Positions 1-11,842 of a stretch of DNA of 64,000 nt are shown here, in pieces (within the stretch, counting starts at the first letter, position 1; every line of letters starts with the position of its first letter). Origin of the DNA: Thysanoteuthis rhombus (Eukaryota > Mollusca > Cephalopoda > Oegopsida > Thysanoteuthidae); the NCBI GenBank assembly GCA_963457665.1, contig OY735213.1:58009245-58073244 (forward strand), read 5' to 3'. Below the pieces are notes generated by a model, which was not told the origin of the DNA, did no database searches, and was given only the letters and a program-made list of their open reading frames with translations. The position numbers and the translations under genes are program-made.

Positions 1-954
1 AGTTGCTAACCTGGCAAAAATGAATGCTTAGCCATCATAGATAAATGAAATGAATGTACACTCACATAACCATACACGTGCTACAATAAAAAATGAGATT
101 GATCAATATTGAGAAAGAAGAAAATATAGGAATTTAAAAAACCTTAGTTGACAAGATTCAGAATTGGCGCCGTAAAAGCAGAGAGACAAAGAAACACGAG
201 TAGCAGTAACAGGCAAAGAAGAGAGAGAGAGGGAGAATGAGGGATTAGTCATGAAAGAACGATGGCAAAGATTGATGCCAAGAAAGCATGGCTCTTTCAA
301 AGAATGAAAAAGGCTGTAAAAATTATGACTCTCTGCCTTGGAGAGAAATCAGCTATTTTCTCAATGTATTAAGGATGTGGAAAAACAAAATTTTACATTC
401 CAGTTTTCTCAAATCTATTACGAACCAAGCAAAGGTGATCTCAGACGTTATGAACATTTGTGTTAATGTTGTGATTTGCAACTCAGAAGAAAAGCTTTTC
501 CTCACCTGTCTTTTCTCCCTGCAAAAAACATAGTAAGGACTGTACTGTTGAAAGAACTCGTCCAGCAAAAAGGAAATGAGATCCTAATCTCTTTCCCACG
601 GATGACAAGATTAGTTCAAGAAAACTGGAATTTTCCTACCAAGACCCTTCTTTTCTATTCTCATCTTTTCCATTATATAAACCGTTGTGTTTTTTATCAG
701 AAATCTATATTTGTTTGTTGTCCTTCTTCGAATGTTTTATTCCGTTCTTTTTGATGTCTGCATTTTGTTGTTGCAATAACCAACTCACACAGCCAAACAC
801 ACATCTTGATGAAAACCCAAATTGAAGTTCAAAATCTCTTTCCCCGGCTAGTGTGAATTTATTTTCTAAATTGCGATTGGTAACTTGATTAACAGAACAA
901 AGATACACTGAAAAGACTGTGACGCCCAAACTAAAAATTTTATAAGTTAAAAAT
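1..954. other. AT-rich stretch, no feature recognised
   Basis: Open frames here are short (under 100 codons) and overlap one another on both strands with no recognisable motif. I saw no repeat shared with the rest of the window. It may be intergenic or intronic. Confidence 0.4.
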
Positions 955-1140
955 AAACATTTTTTCTATACATGGTAAGAAGTAAATGTTAAAATTGTCA
1001 GCCCTTCAGCCTCTTTGGCATGGCCTTCACTCATGATGCATATATAGCCAGCCAGCCAGCCAGCTAGAAACCCTTAAAAACTGAAGAAATCAATGTTGAC
1101 TGTTTTGGTAACAGTTTTTGTTGATGGTTTCCAATTATAT
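955..1140 (-). repeat. Family A repeat, 5' part (reverse)
   Basis: Read on the minus strand this matches the first ~180 bases of family A. The order is the end motif GAAACCATCAACAAAAACTG, the GGCT/GCTGG run (seen here as gccagccagccagc), the phrase around 'aggctgaca(a)tttta' and the 'catttacttctta' segment. The tetranucleotide run GCCA x4 is part of the repeat and varies in length between copies. The remaining family A sequence is absent. Confidence 0.7.
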
Positions 1141-1189
1141 AGATGGAGAGAAGTCTTGTGATTATCATTGAGGAGAGCATTAATGCTAA

Positions 1190-1740
1190 CCCCACATTTT
1201 TAATCACTGCTACCCACAACATTGGTTTAGATACTATTGTTGGATTTTGTTTATGTGTTCTGACATTCAAATGTATCTATGTATCTATTTATACAAACTT
1301 TTCCCAGCCCTAAACATTCATAGTAGAAATACTTTCCTCAATGAGTAGGGAAAATGTTTGTTTTTTAAATTTAGATTCCCCTTCAAAATGAAGTTTTCAT
1401 CGAGGGTTTAATTTCAATGTAAGGTAATGCTAAATTGGTCCCTTAGTTGGTGTCCACCTTTGTTGTTTTTTTAAAATTTGGACATTTCAGTGCCCAATAA
1501 AAGGCAAGAGGAGTAACGCCTTTTTCCAATCTTTTTATTTGGTCACCCCAACACAACATGCTGTCAGGAGGTTGAGAAAACAACATCTCTTCACATGTAT
1601 TTCATTTGTTATGCATGTATCTGTCAGTGTTGTTGTTGTTATTTATCACCACTACTTACAACAGACCAGTTTAAACCCTTTTGCTGGGTTAAGGTTATTC
1701 ATGTGTTCTAATATTCATATATGATAGCTGTACACATTGG
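1190..1740 (+). repeat. Family A2 composite repeat
   Basis: This variant starts with 'atcactgctacccacaac', 'ggtttagatactattgttgg' and 'atgtgttctgacattca', then runs into the usual family A middle ('gctaaattggtcccttag') and right part ('caacatgctgtca'). From about 1570 it passes into another A2 start ('gaggttgagaaaacaacat'). The same right-part-to-A2-start junction occurs near 4305, so the junction is a property of the repeat and not of this locus. Confidence 0.65.
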
Positions 1741-2154
1741 GAAATTCCAGAGTTGTTAACACCAAAAATGAAATAAGACTTAAATACTATCTTATGCCTT
1801 TTTCACTTTTTTCAACCTAGGCCTGTATCCTTTCATTGTCTCCCTTATCCTTTCCAATCTTTATTGATGCTCTAAGATTTCATCTTATTGGTATGCAAAC
1901 ATGGATAAGATTCATATGCCAAACTTCTCCGACCCCACTAATACTACCTAACTTTCTTTCTTTCCCCTCTCCTCCTACTCTCTTATTAAACTAACTTCTC
2001 TCTCTTCCTTTCTTGCTCCCTACCCTGTGAGTAAACTACTAAAATTTCTTTTCACCCATGTTCCTTTCTAGATGAAAATGAGAAATATTTCAGTTTAGAG
2101 TGATGGTAGAAGAAATATTATAAATAAATCAGTAATATTTCAATATATATAATT
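1741..2154. other. Unassigned spacer
   Basis: Pyrimidine-rich at 1920-2035, otherwise AT-rich. No gene or shared repeat recognised. Confidence 0.4.
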
Positions 2155-3265
2155 TATATTATATCTCCATTTGATGAACTACAAGAGAAAGCAGTAGAAT
2201 ACAAAATGTCACTCATTGTAACATTTGTTGACTTCATGGAGGCCTTTCAGTTGAAATCCTCAGTCATTGATGCAATCATACAACAAGGAGTAGACTCCAT
2301 ATATGTCAGAGTTCTGTAACATATCTACCAACTTGGCAGTTCTTTTATCAAGCTTTGAGCTAAAAAAAAAAGGAGTAAAACAAGACAACATCTGTGCAGC
2401 CAAAGTCTTCATAGCTTACCTCAAAATGATTTTCTGAAATTTACACTGGAAAAATTGGGGAATAAAAATTAGAGGTGAATACCTTAGTGACCTCAGATTT
2501 GCAGAAAACATTGTCTTTTTTGCTGAGAGTCTTGATGAGTTCCAAATAATATTAAATGGACTGAATGAAGAAAGCTAGAAAGTGGGTCATTCAGTAAAAC
2601 TAAAATCATTTGCAACAAATATGTTAAGGATAAAGACACAACTATCAAAATTGAAAATGCTGACTTAAAGTTGACCACTACATTTGCCAGGGAGAGAGTC
2701 TCCATGAAATCCTCAAAAAAAGAAGAAATCAAACTAGCAATTAACCAAGGTTGACAAGCTTTTGGCAGAGCAAGCTCAACATTCAACACCAAAAAATCCC
2801 ATTACTTTTGAAAAAAAACTGCTCTCCAACCAATGGGTCCTCCCAATAATAATCTATGAAGCATGGAACTTAACCAAAAGACTGGCTCTCAAACTAAGAG
2901 CAATGTGTGCAAGAAAGGATTGTGCTTAACATCATATGGAAAGACCTTGACAGCTTAATATACCAGAGAAAAAACAGGAGAGTTCATCAAATCCATTACA
3001 AAAACCTAATGGCAATAGGCAGGCCATGTTGCAAGAATGTTAGGCAAACACTTGAAACCACAACTCATGATGTGAATCCCATATGCAAGATGGTGACAGG
3101 CAAAAAATAAGATGGCATGACAATTTAGACAAGTTCAGGGGATATTGGCACTGCAAAGCCCATGATTGAGAGGTCTGGTATATATTGATATATATATATA
3201 TATATCCATGTCCAAGGATGGATATTAAAAGGCTGCAGTTACTGCTGCTGCTGATGATATTATAT
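2155..3265 (+). pseudogene. RTE-type non-LTR retrotransposon, reverse transcriptase to 3' tail, decayed
   Basis: Plus-strand translation, with frame changes, gives the RT palm and C-terminal region of an RTE-like ORF2. Motif A resembles FVDFMEAF (near 2230), a 'KKGVKQDN' segment lies near 2375 and 'LRFAENIVFF' near 2493-2515. A thumb-like 'YEAWNLTKRLALKLRAM' (2855-2905) and the 'RWHDNLDKFRGYW' C-terminal signature (near 3110-3150) follow. The catalytic FADD box is changed to FAEN, both aspartates being lost, and several in-frame stops are present. The 3' end (GATATTAAAAGGCTGC, then CTGCTGCTGATGATAT) matches other RTE tails in the window. This is a 5'-truncated dead copy. The RTE assignment rests on known features of the family; subfamily is not determined. 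Confidence 0.8.
3181..3206. repeat. Short (TA)n run inside the RTE 3' region
   Basis: TATA tract interrupting the 3' end of the RTE copy. Confidence 0.8.
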
Positions 3266-3269
3266 CATC

Positions 3270-3960
3270 GTTTAGTTATCCCCATGCATACAAGTCCTGA
3301 TCATTTCTGTTATGTTATATACTATAATGTTATAATACTTATAATGCTATAACCATTAAGATATTCCTATGCAGCAAGATCATATCATTTTAAATTTGAT
3401 GTTATAACTATTGAGCTATTCCAATATGGTAAGACCTAATCATTTTCAGTCCCATGTTTTAAACATTGGTAAAGTTCTATGCATTAAGACCTCATTATTT
3501 TCATTCCAATGTTATAACCATCCAGATATTTCTATTGAGTAAGACCTCATCATTTCCAGTTCAATGTTATAACTATTACGAGGTTTCCATGTAGCAAGAC
3601 CTCATCATTTTAAATATAATGTTATAACTATTGAGATATTCCAATACAGTAGGACCTCATCAATTTCAGTCCCATGTTATAACCATTGAGATATATTTCC
3701 ATGCAGTAAGACCTTATAATTTCCAGTCCAATGTTATAACTATTGTGATATTCCCATGAGAAATTGAGACCTCATCATTTCAAGTCTAATGCTGTAACCA
3801 TTAAGCTGTTCCTATATAATAAGACCTCATCCTTTTAAGGCCAATGTTATAACCGTTGGGATATTCCCAGCAAGTAAGACCTCATCATTTTCAGTCTTTT
3901 GTTATAACCATCGGGATATCTTTGCGCAATCAGACCTCATTATTTTCAGTCCTATGTTAT
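3270..3960. repeat. Minisatellite, ~57-bp unit, about 12 copies
   Basis: A diverged tandem array. Each unit carries ATGTTATAACCATTGAGATA, then TTCC-ATGCAGTAAGACCTCA, then TCATTTTCAGTCC. The 'aagacctcat' segment recurs every 55-62 bases (for example near 3487, 3542, 3597, 3649, 3767, 3822, 3877 and 3931). Units differ by substitutions and small indels, so the array is old. It begins straight after an RTE 3' tail. No coding potential persists through it. Confidence 0.9.
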
Positions 3961-4214
3961 TATTTTATTCAAAATATTCCTTATTCTATTCAGAAAGAAA
4001 CAAAGGAGAAAAGGAATTTTGGTAATTTCCTATAGGGGTAGGAAGAGAGAAGGAAAGTAAGTAGTCTAATTTGAGTTTTGGAAAGGAAGCATGGAGAAAA
4101 GAAAGTTAGGTAGTTTACTAGGGACATAAGAACATTTCTGTATGCGAAACTAATCAGTATTTGCATAACATTAAGATAAAAGTATGGACTGACAACTAAG
4201 ATTAGAAGGAATAA

Positions 4215-4725
4215 AGGAGAGAATTGATCATTTCTCACCCATTTTTCCTATTTTTTAATTGATCACCTCCAATATGACATGCTGCCAAAAGATGTTGGGC
4301 ACTTAGAGGTTGAGAAAAAAAAACTTTTCACATACATCTTATCTGTTGTGCATGTAATTGTTATTGCTTTTGTTAGTCACCACCACCGCAAGAAATTGGT
4401 TGAAAGACTTTTGTTTAGTTCAAGTTATCCATATGTTCTGACAGTTATATACCTGTATATACAAACATATATGTATTCAACTGTGTATATATATATCTGG
4501 ACCTCGCTCAGCTTTATCTGCTCAGAGTAAAAACTTTAAATTCTGCACACGCACACACAAACTTTCCTCAATGAATAATGAATTTTTTTTCCTAATATTC
4601 CAACTGCATGTTTTCAATAAGGGGTTCAATTTACAGTACGTTTATGCTAAATTTACATGATAAAAATGAGCATATATTGGTTTCGATAATTCATAATTTC
4701 CCTTGGAATGCTAGTTACTTTTATA
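4215..4725 (+). repeat. Family A right part joined to A2 start and family C segment
   Basis: 4215-4305 matches the family A right part (two TTGATCA-like blocks, 'catgctgccaaaag'). It then joins the A2 start 'gaggttgagaaaa' as at 1570, continues through 'tatccatatgttctgacag', and ends with a family C segment containing 'ttcataatttcccttggaat' (4689-4708). That segment is also present near 9210 and 36945. No coding potential. Confidence 0.6.
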
Positions 4726-5239
4726 TTGCAAACACATTAGATGAAAAGTTCAAAATAGTGAAGATGATGCAAGTCAGAATAACGGTACAAGAATAATTCA
4801 TAGAATAATAACAGAACTTGATCTTTAAACTTCAAGCAACCGACAGTATTATTCCTATATTGTTCTGCCTACACAAGTCTGATTCCATTTGGAGTTTTTA
4901 TGACACAGAAAGAGAATGAAATTAGATTTTGCTGCCAGAAATAGGTTTGTAGATGCTTCATTGCCTATGTATGATAGATATCATTGTATTTTCTAAATGT
5001 CTATGGCATAACATAATAAAGAAGTCAAGTTAGTGACACCTGGATTTCTATAGGAATAAATGTATTGTATAGCAATACAACAATGGGCGTTTGCATCATC
5101 TGCATAATGTCCAATAAGATTTACATAATGGTCAACTAGATTTATCAAAGACACCCTTATATCTCTGGTTATCTACAACATCAAATACCGGAGACCATCC
5201 TCATAAATTGGTTCTGCAAAGTAACAAGAATTAGTTTAC
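4726..5239. other. Unassigned spacer
   Basis: AT-rich. Part of it may be the 5' end of the adjoining Tc1 relic, but I could not align it. Confidence 0.35.
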
Positions 5240-6015
5240 TAGCTCAGAGGTTTTGTCCACTTTTAGGATGTACATTTTTTTTGTTTATGCAAAGCACTGT
5301 ACGAAATTTGCTGTGCACAAATGTGTTTTTCATAAGTTTGAAGTGAAAGCCAAGATGGACCTCATTGCTGAGAAAAAAAGTCATAAAAGGGAATTGATCT
5401 TTGCTAAAGATTACCTGCACAAGCAGTAATCCTTCTGGGAAAATGTTCTGTGAACAGATGCTACCAAAATAGATCTTTTCATCAATGCATTCTTTATTGA
5501 TGAATAAATATATCTTATAAATAAAAGAACACCCCATTGAATTTTAAGTATGGTTGAATATCCATAATGTTATGGGGATGCTTTGATGCCCTATGTACTG
5601 AAGGTCTTGACCATATCAAAGGGATCATGAATTCAAGGGATCACCAAGAGCAAAATATGCAACCAATTGTAAGAAAACTAGGTTTGGTCTAAAGATCATG
5701 AGTGTTCAATAACAAGAAAAAACTTGAAGCACAACTTCAAAAGCACTCAAAAATGGTTGAAAAGGTAAAAGCTATGTCCTAATTTCTATCCTGCTGAAAA
5801 TCTTTGGAGAAAGCAGAAATCTGGAGTTGTGACTATAAAAAGTACTGTAACCCGCAGGAATGCTGCAAACATTCAGAGTTTGAAAAATTACAAAGGAAAA
5901 GTGGGAGAAAATTCCAGCTGACAAATGCAAGAAGTTTATAGATGGCTGCAAAAAATTTTGGAGGCTGTCATTGTTACCAAACGGGGTGTGCAACCAAATA
6001 TAAGAGTAGGGTGCC
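5240..6015 (+). pseudogene. Tc1/mariner-like transposase relic
   Basis: Across frameshifts the plus strand reads as the C-terminal two thirds of a Tc1-type DDE transposase. 'LIFAKDYLHKQ-SFWENVL' with an aspartate-containing 'TDATKIDLF' lies at 5395-5480. 'MLWGCFDA' and 'GLDHIKGIM' follow at 5566-5630, and 'RKLGLV-RS-VFNN' at 5670-5715. 'ENLWRKQKS' (near 5798-5825) is the usual PIENLW block, and the end matches the A-V-I-V-T-K-R-G segment (5960-5995). The usual QDN-DPKHTS stretch has decayed and stops are frequent. The end resembles the fragment at 52.8 kb, so both probably come from one family. Ends and terminal repeats were not resolved. Confidence 0.75.
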
Positions 6016-6179
6016 AATATTTCTGTTCAGGTTACATTTTCCATCTCTAAATAGGTCCGGTTTTAAGACCACAATGAGCCCTATGCCAACCATAATCTTG
6101 GGGCCCACAATGATAAAATTATGTGAGATCTGAACTGTGAGTTTATGTTTAAAGGTAGACATAGTAAAAAATAGTTTAT

Positions 6180-8300
6180 TGATAGGGAAATTTATATTGA
6201 ATGCGATGGTGAGATGACATCATTTTCTATTGATACCAAAACTAAAGCATTCAATCTTTCTGAGTCATTGTTGAACTGAATCGTTTTTTGATAAATGATC
6301 AAAGGATCAAAGTTCAGAAGATTAACATTCACCTTCACAGACATTGAATGGCTTGGTAAAGAATAGTTGCAGAGCAATTGAATTGTTTGCAAGTGTCAAC
6401 CCGACAAGTGGATTATTTCTCAACTATCCCAACAGGATCTGAGGACCATGTTCCAACTCCAAATGGGCACCAAATTTTGAGAAATTTACAAACTTCTTCA
6501 AAGTTGAGCTCCAAGTCATTGATATATTTTTCAGCAGGTTAGATATCAACTTTCGGCTGAGGAGTATCATCCTTCTTTAAAGACTTGACGAATGTATAAT
6601 CATGAGATATTTGGTGATAAGCATGCCAACAGTGGGTTAAACTTGCAAGTAATTTGCCATTTATGACAGAGCTCAGTATGAAAAATTGTTGTTCACTTTG
6701 AAGATCTGCATCTGGTTTAGCAGAATCATCATCTTGAAGAGTTCCTTTTTGATTTTGAATATTTTTGATACACATCTTTGTTGAGCATCTTCTGTGATTC
6801 TTTGCTTCATTCTCCAATTCATCAATTTTGTCATGGAGCTCAGCCTCAAAAATTTGAACGAGTGATGAAAATTATGATAGAGTAATGCTGATGTCAATAG
6901 TTGTACTTTGGAAAAACAGTATTCATTTTCTAAAACTGCTGTAGGATTTTAATTTAAAGAATGTTATAGGATGCATTATCAAGAGGACAAATTTTCTCTC
7001 TCAAGATTGATGCAGAATATCGAACATCCTTGTCTGCCATTTCTTTGAACATTGTATATATATTTGAGTAATTAGTGTACAATGCTTTTACAGATTCAAA
7101 ATGACAATGTCAACGTGTAGATGATATTGTTTTGGGGGGTCAGAATTCCACCATTTTCATTAAGTGCCAATCCCTTTGTTAGTGAATTCCAGCACTTTGT
7201 TGATCCAGCTGAATAACTGTACAATTCGTGTACCAGGTGAAAGAAATCACGAGCACTTATACAACACTGACAACACCAATTTAAAGAATGTGCTTCACAT
7301 GGGATGTAATCTGCTAATGGATTTATTTCTTTGATTCTTTCTTGGCAACCTGCATGTTTACCTGGCATATTTGCAACATTATCATACCTTTGACATGTGC
7401 GGTCATCTAGAGAAAGTATCAATTCTTTGAGAGTTTTGAATACATCTCTTGAAGACGTGTGCCTGAATGACAGAGAAAGGAAGAAATTTCAAGAATCTCT
7501 TAGCAGGATATCCGCTTTCATTGACATATCATACAATGAAAGTCAACAGGCCTATGTGACTGACATCAGGTGTTGAATCAACACATATAGAAAACTGTTT
7601 AGCAGCATGAATTACTTAGCATGTAGCCGACAAAATGTCTTCTCTCTTTCGTTCAATAAGTTCATCATATATTTTTGAGGAAAAATAACTTGCTGTCTTA
7701 TGATCTTTGTAACCTTAATAAGAAATATGCTCTACAAGAAACGGATCGAGCTTCACTATCAATTCCAAAATTCCCATAGTATAATTTCTATCATAAAAAA
7801 AATTTGAATATTTCATCGTTTCCTTGGCATGCTGATCCACATTCAATCAAAAACTTCATGACTTCAGTGACACCACGGAGCACTGCTTGCCAATAGTATT
7901 TCCCTTGATTCAGCTGCTGATGAAGCTCATTGCTGATACAACCATTCTTCTGATTGTATTAACCAAGATCAAACAGAGATTCTATGTTCTGTACTGCTTT
8001 CATGGGATTTGAATATCATGCCACAGTCACTCCAGTTGTTGAAACTATTAGGGGTAAACTGTGTAGGGGATCTTGAAAATAATTTGCAGAAAAAACATTG
8101 CAGGTTACCATTAGATGGTAAATGTAATATCCATGCTCTGTGAAACGTTTTATCATTTGCTTCCCTACCATACAGATTTTTCTTTTTGAAACGACAAAGT
8201 AAATTGCCTATTTTGCTTCTTCTAAATAGAAAAATTATCACTCTGAATTTGACAGCCACTTGGGTCTTTTGTTCATAAGTACTCGATTATATTTTTCTTC
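6180..8300 (-). pseudogene. hAT transposase pseudogene (zf-TTF, DUF4371, hAT dimerisation; ZMYM1-like)
   Basis: Read from 8300 down, the minus strand shows the domain order of ZMYM1-like hAT transposases. A TTF-type zinc finger lies at 7969-8259 (RAWILHLPSNGNLQCFFCKLF, with later W and HESSTEH). DUF4371 follows (8000-7100), with 'YYWQAVLRGVTEVMKFLIE', 'ELIVKLDPFLVEHI', 'KQFSICVDSTPDVSH' carrying the first catalytic Asp region, and 'RYDNVANMPGKHAG' then 'PCEAHSLNWCCQC' at 7280-7400. The C-terminal dimerisation segment 'ERLNALVLVSIENDV' lies near 6215-6262. Several frameshifts and stops (near 7800, 7720, 7620 and 7540) break the frame, so it is non-functional. Length matches a single intronless transposase. 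Terminal inverted repeats were not located. Confidence 0.85.
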
Positions 8301-8834
8301 ACATGCTAAATCTAACAGGTAATTATTTTATTTATGATTGATCTTATTCCCAAAGGAATAGTGATAAAGTTCCATACTGCTACTTATTTGTGTATCTCTC
8401 AACATATAAGTACCTACACCTTGGCATAATTTCATATAGGCACGGAAGTTGAAAAACAATGCTTTGTTTTTTAAAAAATTATTTTAGACATCGTATCAAA
8501 ATATTCGGGTGATGAAAATTTGATAGATTTCCATTTATTTATAAAGACACTCTACAGGTTCTACAAAAATTTCAAGGATGCTGATATTCCTAACCACACA
8601 AGGTTTACAAGGAAAGTTAAGGAAAAGTTGCAACCATCTCAACTAACAAGCTAAACACTAATAAGTAGATATCCGTGTACAGATTGCTGGACCTTAACTG
8701 CTTTTTATATTTTTAGACAACTCAGTTTAGTCTGACAAAAAAGAATCATATTTGAATACCCAGTAAGGATCAAACTCTTTATTAGTGACTTAAAAGACTT
8801 ACTTACGAAGTACTTGTTGCTTTGAAATGAATAT
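8301..8834. other. Unassigned, possibly the 5' flank of the hAT element
   Basis: AT-rich. It may contain the hAT untranslated end and terminal repeat, but I could not identify them. Confidence 0.3.
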
Positions 8835-9245
8835 TAATCACAGTTACCCACAACAGACCGGTTTTAAAATTTTCAATTCAACTTTTTTTAAATTGATCTT
8901 TTATTTTGTGCCTATGCTTTTTTTTAATGAAAATTTGGTCTCTATAGTACCTGACAATAAACAAAAGAAGTAACTTTTCCATTGATCACTATTATTCCCA
9001 ATTATTTGATTTATCACCCCCAACATGACACACTGCCCAAAGACATCGGTTATGTGATAGTTTCCAATGAAAGACTAACCAGGCCATTTTTTTTTAATCA
9101 AAAATTTATGGTTCAAACCATACTGTCAGTATTTTCATCTACATAACTTAATTTTTCCACGATCGTTGCTCAATTTACGAGATTAAAGTAAGCAAACATG
9201 GATGGCGGCAATTCATAATTTCCCTTGGAATGCTTTATTTATTAG
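8835..9245 (+). repeat. Family A2 with family C tail
   Basis: Starts with 'cacagttacccacaacagac', skips most of the A2 left part, continues with 'aaagaagtaacttttccatt' and 'ccccaacatgacacactgcc', and reaches the right end 'gactaaccagg' at 9073-9083. It is followed by family C ('tttatggttcaaaccatact', 'cataatttcccttggaatgc'). The same A-right-end to family C order occurs at 36.8 kb, which indicates one composite unit. Confidence 0.65.
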
Positions 9246-11750
9246 ATTATGCCACCCTCTGTAGTGATCAGAATCTGAGTTTTCTAAATGCTTTGTGGCT
9301 GATAACAATCCTCTTTCCTGTTTTGCTCTTTGTTCTTGATTGATCATCATTGTGTAACATATTCACACAAAAGATCTTTTATAAACATGTCTATGTCTAG
9401 AAGTGCCTACTAAGGGTAGAACTCAATGTTAGTAAAATGCTTTTAACATCAATGGAAGCAGGTGATCATTCCCCGAATGAATAGTCGATGCTAGTTTACT
9501 GAATACGTTTTATTCAAAACTCCTTTTGAACTTTCCTAATTTCTTTTATATGATATTTAAGTTATTGTTGCCTTCATAGAAACGTATTGTTTTTATTTCA
9601 AAATGAGGTTTTGTTCTGGTGAGGATGGAACTATCAATTATTACGTTTCACTATGGGTCATCCATTCCATCGAGGTTACTTTTTCTTCCTTTTCTTGATG
9701 TTTTTGTCTGATTTGTTTTTCATACAGGGAGGCGTAAAAGTTGCTGATGGGTTTAAAACAATCAAAATTTTAATATTCTTTGTTTTTCCTTCTTTCAAAT
9801 GTGTAAAAGAACCCTTGGGAATTCATCCTGAAAAAGTAATGGCTAAAATAATAAAATCTAATCTCAATACCATTAATTGTAATGTTAACCCAAAGAGCAT
9901 ATTCCTGTTATTTGAATAGGCGGACAATACCATTTTAGCTTCTGATTCATCATTTAGTTGCATGTTTTTGAGAGTAAGGTTCCGTTAGTGATCACCCACA
10001 AACAGGGAGAATTCATTCAATCTGAAATGCTGAAAATTGTATATGTATGTAGGGGATTGTAGAGGATAATCCTTCAACATCAACTTGACAGTATTCTGCT
10101 TAGCATAGCCTATCTCAAAAGTCATTTCAAAAGATTTGGGGTTAGTTAAAAGATAAGATCTATGTTAACAAGCCAAGGGTTGTCCAGGAGCTAAAGAATA
10201 ATATCTGAGGAGAAATAAGTGGCCTAGGAACAGATGTCTTCTGAATTGTTATACAGAATGTCATTGAAAGGGTAAGAATTTGTGAATTTGAAAATGGGGG
10301 GCATTTGAAAGAAACAATTTTACGTACATAAGTAAATCAAATCTCCCTAGTTTTTTTATCCCATCTTTTGAAAGCAATTTTAAAAAATCATTAAAACTAA
10401 AAAGATATGTTTCGAACTTCTTCATGACCTTTGCATCACCTTGCATATATGCGTATACAAGTTTGGAAAGTATCCTGCCATTGTAAATATCTCAGGAACA
10501 GTTTGCATTGCACTGATTTAACTAGGCAAGCAATGAATGAATGGAGACCTTACTTGGTATGCATGAACAATCACTCTCCTCGGTCAAAAGTGAGATGACA
10601 TTGAGAGAGCTTGTATACTTTCTGATTGTCACATTTACAATGACTAAGTCAGCCCATTCCTAACATCTTGTGCTGTTTTTTTTTTTGGCAAAGCATCGCT
10701 TAACCCAAGTCTGTTTGTCCACCTAATGTTCAAATCTTGTTCCCAGCAACTTCTTGCCTTTTACCATTGAAAGGGGGTAGATTTCAAACTTTGGAGAATG
10801 CCGCAGGGTACCTGATGATGATCCTGAAAGAGGAATTTGCCTATTTTACCATGAAACTGATTGAGCTACGAGAGCTATATGGTTGGCCAATGATACAATT
10901 TGACCATATGAATTTATTCCTTGTATTTCTTTGATCATTCTAACATGGTAATTTTCTTATTTTGACTGTTTTTATTCCGTTCAATTTATTCCTTTTCCCA
11001 TTTTTCTATTTGAAAATCAACTGTCTCAGACACATGACAGGTGCCTTTTAGCATTTGGTGCTCCGGGCATCTACCTATGTATGCAGTACCTATGGCCAGC
11101 GATTCCCATAAGTAATCATGTTTACATACATTTGTAACAGAGAAAATCAGAACTGAACAAGCTTAAAGATGAGCCTGAGTAAATTTCCTTCATAATAATT
11201 GAGTCTTTGATATAGAGATATAGACATTCTGGGAAACAAATTCTAGCTAAACAAATGTGTTTATATTCAATTTTGAAACCTGTTTATAAAACCAAGCACT
11301 TAAAATTCAGTTCCATAGATTCAATAATTTAGGAAGGTTGCTCCCCACTCAAGGCCTTCAAAAGTCTGCTTTGATTTTCATTTATTAAATGTCTTGGAAT
11401 ATTCTGCACTGCAACCACTTAATGGAAATATTTCAATCTGGAAAATTGAGAAAATAAAAAACAAGAAAGACTTTTACAAAAATCAACATATACAGCAGAA
11501 ATCAGCCAAACCATTAAGAAAAATCAACAAATTATATTTGAGTGAAGACATTGATTGTATGTTGAGTGTGTGTCCTCTTGTTAAGAGTATGGAGAAGAGA
11601 AGGGGCATTGATCAGTAGGGAAGATAAACACCTCCTTGACAATGGATGCACCTGCAGTTGACAACTGTCCCTTTCCTCTCAACTTCCCAGGAGATAACAC
11701 TGTCCAGTAAATAAAACTCATCTTGGCATTTAAATAAAATCTCTAAATGA
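9246..11750. other. 2.5 kb without recognised feature
   Basis: No frame exceeds 90 codons and no shared repeat was seen. Homopolymer T runs near 10675. This is one of the larger stretches free of the window's repeats, so it may be older unique DNA. Confidence 0.4.
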
Positions 11751-11755
11751 AGAAG

Positions 11756-11842
11756 AAGGAAGAGGAGGAGGAGGAGGAGGAGGAGGAGAAGAAGAAGAAG
11801 AAGAAGAAGAAGAAGAAGAAGAAGAAGAAGAAGAAGAAGAAG
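11756..11842. repeat. (GAG)n/(GAA)n purine microsatellite
   Basis: A run of about nine GAG-type triplets passes directly into a longer AAG/GAA run. Purine-rich sequence continues to about 12015. The pure purine strand is compatible with triplex-forming DNA. Confidence 0.95.

Noticed and set aside
3270..3960. Array of regularly spaced repeats resembling a CRISPR at first sight
   Set aside because: Whole units, not short repeats with unique spacers, are repeated, and all parts diverge gradually. The setting is eukaryotic.
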